Shown here: one piece after another, positions 9,301-18,291 of the stretch
Layout of the letters: every line of letters starts with the position of its first letter
Position numbering within the stretch: position 1 is the stretch's first letter
Assembly: GCA_964393615.1 (NCBI GenBank)
Contig: CAYMUR010000016.1
Span: forward strand, 13,583-77,582
DNA length: 64,000 bases
Source: CAYMUR01 sp964393615
GTDB taxonomy: Bacteria; Planctomycetota; Planctomycetia; Pirellulales; Pirellulaceae
Direction of reading: 5' to 3'
Made by a program: the position numbers and the translations under genes
Notes under the pieces: generated by a model
Databases searched by the model: none
Told to the model about the DNA's origin: nothing
What the model saw: only the letters and a program-made list of their open reading frames with translations

Positions 9301-10242
9301 ATGGCAATGGAATTGCGAAGCCAAGTTGCCGAATTGGAAGAGAATATTTGCCGAGTCGTTCTCGGAAAACCAGAAGTCGTGCGAATGTGCCTGATGGCAC
9401 TGCTCGCAGGTGAGCATATTTTACTCGAAGACGTACCGGGAGTCGGTAAAACATTGGTTGGTAAAGCGTTGGCGAAAAGTCTCCATGGTGACTTCTGTCG
9501 TCTGCAATTTACTCCGGATCTTTTACCCAGCGATATTGTTGGCAGTAGTGTCTACAACAACCAAACCGGAGAATTTGTTTTTGACTGTGGACCGATCTTC
9601 ACCAACATTGTTTTGGCCGACGAGATTAACCGTGCGCCATCGCGTACACAAAGTGCCCTGTTGGAGGCGATGAGCGATGCTCAAGTATCGGTAGACGGAC
9701 AGACCCACAAGCTCCCATCTCCGTTCATGGTGATTGCCACACAAAATCCGTTTGAGTTCGAAGGTACCTATCCTTTGCCCGAAAGTCAGCTTGATCGTTT
9801 TCTACTGCGAACATCCATGGGCTATCCTGAGCGCGACGATGAATTACAGGTTCTTATTAGCCACCGCCAGTCAGAACCGGTAGAGAGTTTACGTCCTGTA
9901 CTTGATGCGGCGCAAATTGTTGAACTACAAGAGGCAGTACGCAGCGTACGTGTGGAGCAAGCGATTTATGGATATATCTTAAATATTGTCGAATCAACCA
10001 GGCAGTGCGATGACTTGCATGTCGGAGTAAGTACTCGTGGTGCTCTCTGCTTGACTCGAGCTGCCCAGGCGTTTGCTCTCCTCGAAGGCCGGCAGTACGT
10101 TATTCCAGACGATGTGAAACGGCTTTCTGTTCCAGTACTGGCACATCGTGTAATCGCTAAAGGCTACCTGCATGGTGGGCACCGAGATGCGGTCGAGACA
10201 CTCGTCGGCCGGCTCGTTGAGGACACGAACGTCCCAGGATAG
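9301..10242 (+). CDS. MoxR family AAA+ ATPase
   Basis: A 313-residue MoxR-type AAA+ ATPase (AAA_3 core plus lid domain). Walker A is VPGVGKT (nt ~9436-9456), Walker B is IVLADEINR, followed by SALLEAMSDAQVSVDG and ATQNPFEFEGTYPLPESQLDRF, the family signature. MoxR ATPases act as chaperone-like remodelers, usually with VWA or DUF58 proteins encoded next door. The chosen start ATG 9301 follows AGGAG; a longer frame from 9250 adds only a poor N-terminus. It is the first gene of a three-gene operon: DUF58 starts 47 nt downstream and the transglutaminase 41 nt after that. Confidence 0.93.
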   Translation: MAMELRSQVAELEENICRVVLGKPEVVRMCLMALLAGEHILLEDVPGVGKTLVGKALAKSLHGDFCRLQFTPDLLPSDIVGSSVYNNQTGEFVFDCGPIFTNIVLADEINRAPSRTQSALLEAMSDAQVSVDGQTHKLPSPFMVIATQNPFEFEGTYPLPESQLDRFLLRTSMGYPERDDELQVLISHRQSEPVESLRPVLDAAQIVELQEAVRSVRVEQAIYGYILNIVESTRQCDDLHVGVSTRGALCLTRAAQAFALLEGRQYVIPDDVKRLSVPVLAHRVIAKGYLHGGHRDAVETLVGRLVEDTNVPG

Positions 10243-10289
10243 CTGCGACAAAGGTTTTTAGGACGCTCTGTTTGGCATTGGGTGTTACT

Positions 10290-11471
10290 ATGCTGCAAAA
10301 AAATCAGTTCGTGGTTTCGCGAGAAGGAATGTTCTACCTGTTTGTAATGTTTTTTGTCATGAGCGGCGCTTTTCTTCGTGAGATCAATTTGCTGTTGATG
10401 TTAATGGGCATGATGATTGGTATTTTTGTGTTTAATTGGTTTGCCGTTACGATAACGCTGAATCGTTTGGCAGTGCAACGCAAACTGCCGGAGCGGATTT
10501 GTGTTGGTGACTTGTTAATGGTTGAACTGTCACTGACGAATGGCCGTTCACGCACAGATAGTTGGGCCGTAACTCTAGAAGATCAGATTCGTAGGCTGGA
10601 ATCTGACTCGGAAGAGTCCAGTCAGGTGGTACATGTAATGGCGACCCATGTGCGAGCTGGCGAGACACATCGGTTGACTTTTCGTGGTCGGTTGATGCAG
10701 CGTGGACACTATGAGTTTGGCCCAATACGTATTTCGACGCGATTTCCCCTGGGGTTGTTACGTCGTTCGGTACAAGCCGATTGTGTTGACCGATTAGTCG
10801 TCTATCCCCAAGTTGGTCAGCTAACACGGCGCTGGAATCAATTGATTCAGTCTCAGCGTGTTGGCAGTCGTCAGACTCGTCACCGTTACGGGTTAGTCGA
10901 AGGAGATTTTTATGGTCTAAGAGATTGGCGCTCGGGCGACAGTCGACATTGGATTCATTGGCGTACTTCGGCGAAGCGAGGTTCATTGAAAGTTTGCCAG
11001 TATGAGCAGCAGTGCAACCAAAATTTAGCGTTATTAGTCGATTTGTGGGCTCCGTCCGTTATGAATTCTAAAGAAACGGATGCCTGTGAAAGAGCGATTT
11101 CATTTGCGGCGACAGTCATTGAAGACATGTGCCGTCGTGGTGGAAGTCAAATTTTACTGGGAATTGCTGGCAAGCAGATCCGCTGTGTGCGAGGGACGGC
11201 CTCCACCGGTTTGATGTATGAAGTCATGGATTATTTAGCGGGTGCTGCTAGTTCTCATGTAGACCGACTACCCGAGTTAGTAAGCCAGGCCACAGAACGT
11301 ATGACTCCAGGCATGCGGATAGTGATTCTCGGCACGCGTCCTAATGATTTGAGTGATACCGAACGGTTTTCTGATTTGTGGAACAACCCGCACAAACGAA
11401 ATATCGCCGGACAAGTGGTGTCTATCGATGTGACGAATGTGGAAGATCGGGAATATTTTTACTTTGAGTGA
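10290..11471 (+). CDS. DUF58 domain membrane protein
   Basis: A 393-residue DUF58 protein. Two hydrophobic helices lie near the N-terminus (FYLFVMFFVMSGAFL and LLLMLMGMMIGIFVFNWF), followed by a beta-rich domain and the DUF58 core with YGLVEGDFYGLRDW...GDSRHWIHWRTSAKRG. The C-terminal part resembles a von Willebrand A-like fold. DUF58 proteins are the standard partner of MoxR ATPases. I take ATG 10290 as the start; TTG 10272 would add six residues. Located between moxR and the transglutaminase gene on one operon. Its precise client is unknown. Confidence 0.9.
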   Translation: MLQKNQFVVSREGMFYLFVMFFVMSGAFLREINLLLMLMGMMIGIFVFNWFAVTITLNRLAVQRKLPERICVGDLLMVELSLTNGRSRTDSWAVTLEDQIRRLESDSEESSQVVHVMATHVRAGETHRLTFRGRLMQRGHYEFGPIRISTRFPLGLLRRSVQADCVDRLVVYPQVGQLTRRWNQLIQSQRVGSRQTRHRYGLVEGDFYGLRDWRSGDSRHWIHWRTSAKRGSLKVCQYEQQCNQNLALLVDLWAPSVMNSKETDACERAISFAATVIEDMCRRGGSQILLGIAGKQIRCVRGTASTGLMYEVMDYLAGAASSHVDRLPELVSQATERMTPGMRIVILGTRPNDLSDTERFSDLWNNPHKRNIAGQVVSIDVTNVEDREYFYFE

Positions 11472-11512
11472 GAAGTGGCAAGTGATTCCTGGCCACTATC
11501 CAAGTGTTACAT

Positions 11513-13894
11513 ATGCCTCTTGAACGTCTATTACAGGTTCACGTAGCGGCCCTGGTGGCGATGGGTGCTCTACTGTTGGGGATGGAGCAACAAAGTACCA
11601 TCTTGCCATTATTGGCCGTGGTATCTGCTTTGATCTCGGTGTTTTTGACTGACTTCTGGCGTATGATCCGACTGAATACGACTGTGGCGAATATCGCTGG
11701 CATTGTGGCTGTTCTTGTTTGTTTGTCGGATTTTTTTGAATATGGCCACAAGCAACAACAGCTTTTTTCGGTGGCAAACTTGCTGGTCTATCTACAGTTA
11801 GTTTTACTGTTTCAAGAAAAAAACAACCGTCTTTACGGCCATCTGTTGGTTTTGAGCTTGTTACAAGTGGTGGTCGCATCAGCGCTCGGCTTAGAACTAC
11901 GGTTTGGTGTGCTGTTAGTAGTTTACATGTTTGTGGCCTTGGCCGCGCTCACTCTTTTCTTTTTCCACCGTGAGTTGTCGAAATACGGAAGGGCTGTCGT
12001 AACGAATTCTGATGGAGTGGAATTGTGGGCCAAACCAATGCCCCGATTGGAAGAATCTGGATTACAGCCAACTGCAACTTACGCTGACATGGCCCGAGCA
12101 TTGACTCCTGTTGGCCTCTTGAAGTCCGTACTAATAATGGGGATTTCTGCCTTTTTCATCGCAAGTACTTTGTTTTTCTCTATTCCACGTGGTGGGACAA
12201 GAGACTGGCAATCGGAAGCCACCATGTCAAGTCAAATTGCTTTTGCTCCTGAAGTCACGTTGAATGAAAAAGGTCTTTTGCGTCGCAGTGAAGAGCGAGT
12301 CATGCGGGTGAAATTTTATAATGCTCAAACCGACGAGCCCTTCGTAGTTGCCGGTGAACCTTATTTTCGGGGAACGGTCCTCTGGGATTATACTTCGAAG
12401 GGAGACGTGGGCCATTGGAGCCAAGGAGATCTGGGCATTGCCGCTGAATATGTCAAAATACGTACAGCTCCGTCGAACCAGTTGGTGGTGCGTCAGGAAA
12501 TTGCATTAGCGCCACGTCGCGATCAGCTCTTGTTTTCTGTATGGCCTTTTTACCAGGAAGAAAGAACCCCCAAGTCAATCGCGTACAATGTTCGTAAACG
12601 GCAGCTGGTGCACAAACGTGACGATCATAAACCGCGACTCGGTAATTTTCGTTATTGCTTGTTGACACCAACGTTTCATTCCGGCAGGCAAGATCCTATT
12701 GTCGGTCATTCGAATCATGTGAATTGGCAGGCAGACACGTGGGAACTGGAGCAGGAACTTAAACAACTTTGTCAAGTGGATTGGGAGCAATTTCCCGAGT
12801 TGAAAAAAATGGCGGATGAGATTGTCGCGAAGGTCGCCACCAAAGATCGAATATCACATGTCATGGCATTGGAATCACATTTGCGTAACGCAAATGTATA
12901 CCATTATGAAACTGATTTCACAAAGATCCAATCGCAACGGCAATTGCATGTCGATCCAATTGAAGATTTTATTTCCAATCATCGTACAGGTCATTGTGAG
13001 TATTTTGCCAGTGCACTGGCTCTCATGCTCCGTACACAAGGTATCCCTTCGCGACTGGTCGTTGGTTACTTAGGAGGAGAATACAATGAGTTTGGTAAGT
13101 ATTATACGGTGCGTGAAGAGCATGCCCATGCTTGGGTCGAAGCCTACTTGGAACCAGGTGATATTCCGGCATCCTATCGAAGGTACGAGGGTAGGCCCCA
13201 GAGCGCATGGTTGCGACTCGACCCGACGCCACCGGGAAATAGCCTGGCTTCAGTTGCGATTGGTGCCAGTATCTTTGCTCGTCTAGGACAGTGGGTGGAC
13301 TATACCAAATTGTTGTGGACTGAATATGTTGTGGGATTCAATTCAGAGCGACAACACAGGTCCATTTACCGACCCCTAGCCAGTCGATTCAGGAGTTTTC
13401 TGCAAACGACGTTTAGTCGTGAGACGTGGCAGCACCTAGGGGACAGGATTGTGAATCTTCGCTGGTTCAACTGGCGTGCGGGATTGTTGTCTGCTGTCGT
13501 CTTGTTGGCCTCGGTGAGTCTATATTGGCTGGCACGCGAGCCTGTTCGGCGAATCTGGCAGGTGTACCGTACAGCGAGACGTCCCATCCAAGGCGACGAC
13601 GGACATCGTATAAAGTTTTATGATCGCCTGGAGTCGTTACTGGCGCGCCACGGCTGGCATCGACCAGCTGGACAGACACCGCATGAATTTGCAATGGAAG
13701 TTGGTGGACGACTTGCTGACCAATCACGGCAACAGTCGGTTTCTTCATTACCACGCCGTATCGTGGAGTTGTTTTACCGTGTTCGCTTTGGTGGATATGT
13801 GTTAAACCGTGAAGAGTTAGTAAGCGTCGAGCAGGCATTGACAGAACTAGACAGCGCGTTGATTGCCAGTCACGATGATTGCCAGTCACGATGA
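11513..13894 (+). CDS. Membrane-anchored transglutaminase-like protein (TgpA type)
   Basis: A 793-residue TgpA-like protein. The N-terminal ~230 residues hold about six membrane helices (DUF3488-like). An extracytoplasmic region follows, with the transglutaminase core near residues 480-580: TGHCEYFASALALMLRTQG (catalytic Cys), EEHAHAWVEAYLE (His) and WLRLDPTP (Asp). One more helix (AVVLLASVSLYWLA) precedes a C-terminal DUF4129-like domain ending near FYRVRFGGY. The family is coupled to MoxR and DUF58 and acts at the envelope on unknown protein or peptide substrates. ATG 11513 is preferred over GTG 11504. The last codons lie in a 16-bp tandem duplication, which replaces the ancestral tail LIASHDDS with LIASHDDCQSR. 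Confidence 0.9.
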   Translation: MPLERLLQVHVAALVAMGALLLGMEQQSTILPLLAVVSALISVFLTDFWRMIRLNTTVANIAGIVAVLVCLSDFFEYGHKQQQLFSVANLLVYLQLVLLFQEKNNRLYGHLLVLSLLQVVVASALGLELRFGVLLVVYMFVALAALTLFFFHRELSKYGRAVVTNSDGVELWAKPMPRLEESGLQPTATYADMARALTPVGLLKSVLIMGISAFFIASTLFFSIPRGGTRDWQSEATMSSQIAFAPEVTLNEKGLLRRSEERVMRVKFYNAQTDEPFVVAGEPYFRGTVLWDYTSKGDVGHWSQGDLGIAAEYVKIRTAPSNQLVVRQEIALAPRRDQLLFSVWPFYQEERTPKSIAYNVRKRQLVHKRDDHKPRLGNFRYCLLTPTFHSGRQDPIVGHSNHVNWQADTWELEQELKQLCQVDWEQFPELKKMADEIVAKVATKDRISHVMALESHLRNANVYHYETDFTKIQSQRQLHVDPIEDFISNHRTGHCEYFASALALMLRTQGIPSRLVVGYLGGEYNEFGKYYTVREEHAHAWVEAYLEPGDIPASYRRYEGRPQSAWLRLDPTPPGNSLASVAIGASIFARLGQWVDYTKLLWTEYVVGFNSERQHRSIYRPLASRFRSFLQTTFSRETWQHLGDRIVNLRWFNWRAGLLSAVVLLASVSLYWLAREPVRRIWQVYRTARRPIQGDDGHRIKFYDRLESLLARHGWHRPAGQTPHEFAMEVGGRLADQSRQQSVSSLPRRIVELFYRVRFGGYVLNREELVSVEQALTELDSALIASHDDCQSR
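13861..13892. repeat. 16-bp tandem duplication at end of transglutaminase gene
   Basis: GATTGCCAGTCACGAT is present twice head to tail (13861-13876, 13877-13892). As 16 is not a multiple of three, the second copy is read in another frame and creates the present stop TGA at 13892-13894. Confidence 0.92.
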
Positions 13895-14490
13895 TTCCTG
13901 AATGGTGTCAGGAAAAAAAGATGGCATTCGATACCCTCGAAGATAGTTCAATCGGATAGCGTGATGGTGTTTCCGGCTGGTACAGTTGGTGGGTTTGTGG
14001 ATTTCAGACGGTCATCCAGTTTCCACCGCATGTCGTTGGCTGCCTGGGGTCTTGAATTTATTTTTTTAGCCCGACTTTTTACCCAAATATTTCCACAACG
14101 GTATCACGGATTCTGTAACAGTCTCCATCTCGTATGGCTGCAAGCCTTCACTGATTTTTCCGTCCACTACGTGAAAACATGAATGTCTGGCATTTTTTGG
14201 CAAAGTCCATACGTATCTTGTGAAATCGCAGCTTTTGTTATTCCCGGGCGTATTCCCTGTGCACGTCTTGATACATTACAATTCTGTTTGTCGGCACGTT
14301 GCCTACCGCGGCGTTCTATGCGTAGGTCCGGTGTTCATTTTGTTTTTTCTGTCAACCACGGGACATTGGATTCGTTACTTAGGATTTACCAGTTTTCGTC
14401 AGAGGCTACTTTTTGATGACGTCATGCACCGAGTAGCTTTGCGATTTGTCACAGATCGAAAATTCCAACCAAGAGTTAATCTGGCACACT
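13895..14490. other. 596-bp intergenic stretch
   Basis: No supported gene. The frames that cross this stretch lack recognisable protein patterns. A T-rich patch lies at about 14055-14095. No terminator with a clear stem and U-tract was found. Confidence 0.45.
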
Positions 14491-15522
14491 ATGAAGATCG
14501 GACTTACCGGCTATCAGGCCTCGGGCAAGAGTACTCTTTTTCAATGGCTTACCGGTGTGGAACCGGACCCGTCTTTAGCGCATGTTTCGCAAAGCGCAAT
14601 GGCGGCCGTACCGGACGACCGCATTGAAGCTCTGTGTAAAATCTATCAGCCAAAGAAAACAACGCTGGCGCAACTGGAGCTGGTCGACACTCCAGGCCTG
14701 AGCCGTACGCATGCAGGGAATGCAGCTCGGTTGGCCCAGATTCGGGAAGCAGGCTGTTTGGCGGTGGTTGTGGGAGCGTACGATGGTGTGACCGATCCGA
14801 TCAGCGAATTGAACCGATTCGAAGAGGACCTTCTGCTGGCAGATTTTGAGATTGTTGCGGGACGGATTGAACGGTTACGTGAGTCTGTGAAAAAACCACG
14901 ACCAGATCGTGAGGAGCAACAGGCAGAACTGGAATCATTGGAGCCTATTGCGGCCGCACTTGAATCAGGTCGAGCCTTGGACATTACCGAACTTAACGAT
15001 CAGCAGTTGCGGGTGACCCGATCGTTTCAGCTGTTTACACAGAAACCGCGGCTGATCGTGCTCAACGTTGCGGATGACGCTTCGGATACTGTTGACATCT
15101 CGGACCAGATACCGGGAAGTGTTCCTAGTGTGGCGGTACGGTTGCGACTGGAACTTGAACTTTCCCAATTCGATCCTGAGGAGAGACAACAGTTTATGGA
15201 AGAGATGGAGATTCAATCGGGAGATTGTGATGGTTTGTTGCAGCAGTTGTTGGTTGCGTCTGGTCAAATGTTATTTTTTACGGCCGGAGAAAAAGAAGTC
15301 CGTTCGTGGCTTTTGAGGAAAGGTGCAACCGCCGTGGAAGCGGCGGGAAACATTCATACGGATATGGCCCGTGGATTTATTCGCGCCGAAACGATGCGTG
15401 CTGCGGACTTGATTCGTACTGGTAGTGAACGTGAAATGAAAGCTGAAAATTTGGTACGACAAGAACCGAAGGACTATGTGGTCGAAGACGGTGATGTGCT
15501 GTTGTTTAAATTCAATGTGTGA
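14491..15522 (+). CDS. YchF/OBG-type P-loop GTPase with TGS-like C-terminus
   Basis: A 343-residue cytosolic nucleotide-binding protein. It opens MKIGLTGYQASGKSTLFQWL, whose G1 motif GYQASGKS is a clear P-loop, and has DTPGLSR as G3. A central helical insertion (ELNRFEEDLLLADFEIVAGRI) and the C-terminal segment RGFIRAETMRAADLI...QEPKDYVVEDGDVLLFKFNV match the YchF/OBG layout, with a TGS-like end. YchF proteins bind ATP or GTP and associate with ribosomes. Two features differ from classical YchF: the start of the protein and ASGKS in place of NVGKS, so this is a divergent subfamily (the kind annotated as DUF933-containing). Start ATG 14491 rather than an upstream extension, because the P-loop domain begins exactly there. 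Confidence 0.82.
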   Translation: MKIGLTGYQASGKSTLFQWLTGVEPDPSLAHVSQSAMAAVPDDRIEALCKIYQPKKTTLAQLELVDTPGLSRTHAGNAARLAQIREAGCLAVVVGAYDGVTDPISELNRFEEDLLLADFEIVAGRIERLRESVKKPRPDREEQQAELESLEPIAAALESGRALDITELNDQQLRVTRSFQLFTQKPRLIVLNVADDASDTVDISDQIPGSVPSVAVRLRLELELSQFDPEERQQFMEEMEIQSGDCDGLLQQLLVASGQMLFFTAGEKEVRSWLLRKGATAVEAAGNIHTDMARGFIRAETMRAADLIRTGSEREMKAENLVRQEPKDYVVEDGDVLLFKFNV

Positions 15523-15641
15523 ATGGTTATGTGCGACTACTCGGGATAGTACCACTTGATGCCAGCTAACGGTTGTGGAAAATAGACTAATCGTTTTATT
15601 TTTTAAGGTGTCTGTTGGTTTTCGCTGGCGACTTCTAAGAA

Positions 15642-15672
15642 AGCGAGCCACTGGTTCAACCAGTGGCTCGCT
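15642..15672. terminator. Probable bidirectional terminator hairpin
   Basis: Near-perfect 15-bp inverted repeat AGCGAGCCACTGGTT / AACCAGTGGCTCGCT separated by one base, lying between the convergent ends of the GTPase gene (15522) and the repeat-protein gene (15701). The plus-strand flank is A-rich (GAAAAAATTCTT), but neither side has a classical long U-tract, so termination is inferred from the strong stem and the convergent position. Confidence 0.6.
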
Positions 15673-15700
15673 CTGAAAAAATTCTTAAGGCTGAGTAGGT

Positions 15701-17148
15701 TTATAGTTCAAGATCTTCATGAAATGCGCCATCGAATTGATTTTGGTTTTCTTGCAAGGTGTCATCACCTGGTCCTCCTCGCAGGATAACCGGTCCCCCG
15801 AATCTTGAACCTGTAAGGCTGATATCATCATCACCTTCGCCCATGCTTACCATAGAGGCGCGAGCGAAAACTGAATCAACCACCCGCAGCGAATCAGAGC
15901 CCGGACCAGTGCGAATGGCTGTATGACCATTTGCCTCGACAGTGTCCAGTTCTACGAAATCGGATTTGGCACCTCCTTGTATCATCAAGGCACCCTGAAT
16001 TGTCGTGTCTGACAAATTCACGTCGTTTTCCTGGCCATTGCCGCTGAACACGGCGAGTCGGCCAAGGTTGGAATCGGTGACTTGGATCTCGTTGTTTCCA
16101 GGACCACCACGCAATGATGTTCCCATGCGAGTTGTCACATCTTTCAACGATGCGCTATCATCTCCGGGGCCTGTGCTGATATTCAACCCTCCACGTGTTT
16201 TTGAACCGGTGATGTTGACATCGTCGTTGCCCGGTCCCGTGGAAATTCGCATGCCAGTGCGAGCACGGACATTGCCGAGGTTCACTTTGTCTGCCCCTCG
16301 ATCAGTACGGATCATCAAGTGGCGGCCGACTTCCGTATCCTTGACGCCGATAAAACTGGCCGTAGGTAAAACGGGTTCTGAATCAGTGCTCGAATGGTTC
16401 TTTGCTTCTGATGGTCGAGCCGGCTTGGTCCCTTCTGGCGGTCGNNNNNNNNNNNNNNNNNNNNNNNNNNNNNNNNNNNNNNNNNNNNNNNNNNNNNNNN
16501 NNNNNNNNNNNNNNNNNNNNNNNNNNNNNNNNNNNNNNNNNNNNTCGAATGGTTCTTTGCTTCTGATGGTCGAGCCGGCTTGGTCCCTTCTGGCGGTCGC
16601 GTCGGTTCCGTTTCGTGTGGTGGTCGGGTTGGCTCGGTCCCTTCTGGCGGTCGGGTTATTTGATGTGGCCGACCACTGATAATCAGGTTTCCATCAATTT
16701 TTGAACCACCAATGTGCGCCGTGTCTTCACCCTGTCCTAATCGCAGCACGGCATTTCGAGAGATGGTTGAGCCAGTAACTTTCAATTGATCGTTACCAGG
16801 GCCACCGTTGACGATAAGATTACCATCTACTTGCACTGATTGAAGGTTGACGCTGTCGTTGCCGTCACTCATACCAGCTCGGATGCCCCGTGAGATGTCT
16901 TTCACAATGACGGAATCTTTGCCATTGACGGTGGTGGCATCTCCATTCGCATCAGGTAAACCTGTAATGACATACGAATTTAGATCTTCACCAGCTTCGA
17001 TAGAAATGTGATTATCAAGCTCATCGCCTCGGACGACCAGCATATCACCTGCGACACTTGTGATGACATCACCTGCCATTAACGTACGATTTTCCAAATG
17101 TTCGATTTGAGACTGAATTGGCTTTCGATTCTGCTTTCGTGACCTCAT
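15701..17148 (-). CDS. Secreted beta-repeat protein with LExR-type leader (spans gap)
   Basis: One gene split by a 100-N gap at 16445-16544. The N-terminus MRSRKQNRKPIQSQIEHLEN followed by RTLMAGDV resembles the planctomycete LExR/LEPR-XLL-type leader. Two blocks of ~22-24-residue repeats of the GPGxD kind follow (GGPGNDQLKV, STGPGNDDVNI, STGPGDDSASL, TGPGSDSLRV), predicting a parallel beta-helix or RTX-like solenoid. Between them lies a proline/threonine-rich linker of ~11-residue units (TEPTRPPEG). The 55 bases on both sides of the gap are identical; merging them restores one in-frame ORF of 1,293 nt (430 aa). AAGGAGA stands about 10 nt upstream of the ATG. An extracellular, possibly calcium-binding structural protein; partner unknown. 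Confidence 0.8.
16390..16444. repeat. 55-bp sequence identical to 16545-16599
   Basis: Left edge of the 100-N gap. The same 55 bases restart immediately after the gap, so this is most simply the overlap of two contigs that were not merged. Confidence 0.9.
16445..16544. other. Assembly gap (100 N)
   Basis: A run of exactly 100 N, the usual placeholder for a gap of unknown size, bounded by identical 55-bp ends. It is probably a false gap of negative length. Confidence 0.95.
16545..16599. repeat. 55-bp sequence identical to 16390-16444
   Basis: Right edge of the 100-N gap; see the left copy. Both lie in the proline/threonine-rich linker region of the repeat protein, where a repeat-induced contig break is expected. 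Confidence 0.9.
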
Positions 17149-17406
17149 ATTCTCGTTTCTCCTTAACGAACTAAAATACCCCTTCGCCGGCCGGTTTTTG
17201 AATGTTGCCCACTTGGCGCAACGTTAGCAACGGATTCTGGCTGTATGCTTAGGCCAGAAAACAGTCCAGGCCTTTGTCACGTACAACGTGGTTCCGTTGA
17301 CGCCTAACACGCCAGTTCATAAAACACCAGTGTTTCAGCAAAGTTTCGTGAGAAACAAAAAAACATTTCTGAGCCAGTTTGTCTTGTTTTTTTGGAAAAG
17401 AAGCCT

Positions 17407-18123
17407 ATGTTCCACCCGCTAGGTCCATCCTTTTTTGAGCTTGCTCGCCAGGCACTATCCTCTACCGAGTGCGGTTACGACTTGCTGGCGGCGAAATTTG
17501 ACCATACACCCTTTCGCACTCCGGACCGCTTGTTATCTCAGGTCGCACCTTATATTAGTGCGCTGGGTCCTATTGGTTCAGCGTTGGATGTCTGCTGTGG
17601 AACGGGTGCTGCGATGGAAATGTTACGGCCTTTGTGTAGTGAACGCGTTGTGGGTGTTGATTTTAGCCAGTCAATGCTCGACGTCGGTTTGATGGCAACA
17701 CGAGGAGCGCCTGGACTGGCCAGGTTGGAATTTGTGCGGGCCAACGTACTGGAGATGTCGTTTGACCAGGAGTTTGATATGGCCGTTTGCTTTGGGGCCA
17801 TGGGCCATATCCTGCCACGAGACCAATTCCGTTTTCTGGGACAGGTCAAAAGATCGCTGCGACCGGACGGACGGTTGGTTTTACTATCGTCCTACACCCC
17901 ACCACGTTCATCACGGATTTACTGGCAGGCACGGATGTTTAATGCTGCCATGCACGTTAGAAATAAGCTTATTTCTCCGCCGTTCATTATGTATTACATG
18001 ACTTTTTTGTTGCCCAACGCAGCGAATCTGCTTAGCGAGTGTGGTTTTGAGGTGCAGGTCAAAGAGGACGTATTTACGGAACCGTGGGAAAATGTTTGTA
18101 TGATTATTGCTCGAAATCCCTAG
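17407..18123 (+). CDS. Class I SAM-dependent methyltransferase
   Basis: A 238-residue methyltransferase. Motif I is ALDVCCGTGAAMEML (normally D-x-GCGTG), followed by the acidic residue at the end of strand 2 in VVGVDFSQSMLDVG, motif II/III at FDMAVCFGAMGHILPRDQ and LRPDGRLVLLSSY. The C-terminal part (IYWQARMFNAAMHVRNKLIS) may fold over the substrate site; substrate unknown. ATG 17407 is used; the frame is also open from TTG 17392. It is divergent from the beta-repeat protein with about 260 bp between them and does not form an obvious operon. Confidence 0.87.
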   Translation: MFHPLGPSFFELARQALSSTECGYDLLAAKFDHTPFRTPDRLLSQVAPYISALGPIGSALDVCCGTGAAMEMLRPLCSERVVGVDFSQSMLDVGLMATRGAPGLARLEFVRANVLEMSFDQEFDMAVCFGAMGHILPRDQFRFLGQVKRSLRPDGRLVLLSSYTPPRSSRIYWQARMFNAAMHVRNKLISPPFIMYYMTFLLPNAANLLSECGFEVQVKEDVFTEPWENVCMIIARNP

Positions 18124-18291
18124 CGAAAACTTTTTGGTTAAAGCAGTGTTGGAAGTACTTTCCCGTCGTAAAACGGATCACGCGTTGTTGGACTCATGTT
18201 TCTAACAATCTTCCTCCTGGGGACATGCTGTGAATGAAAACCGGCTCCAATTCAATGCAGGGTTTTCCTAACAGTCGTTTACTTTTTAGAG

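Noticed and set aside
14220..14627. 135-codon hydrophobic ORF overlapping the start of the GTPase gene
   Set aside because: It runs far into the P-loop gene in another frame; its start region lacks a ribosome-binding site, and the GTPase frame is clearly the real one.
16390..16599. 55-bp copies on both sides of the 100-N gap as a true tandem repeat
   Set aside because: Merging them restores a perfect reading frame, and 100 N is a standard placeholder, so an unmerged overlap is the simpler reading. Not fully excluded.
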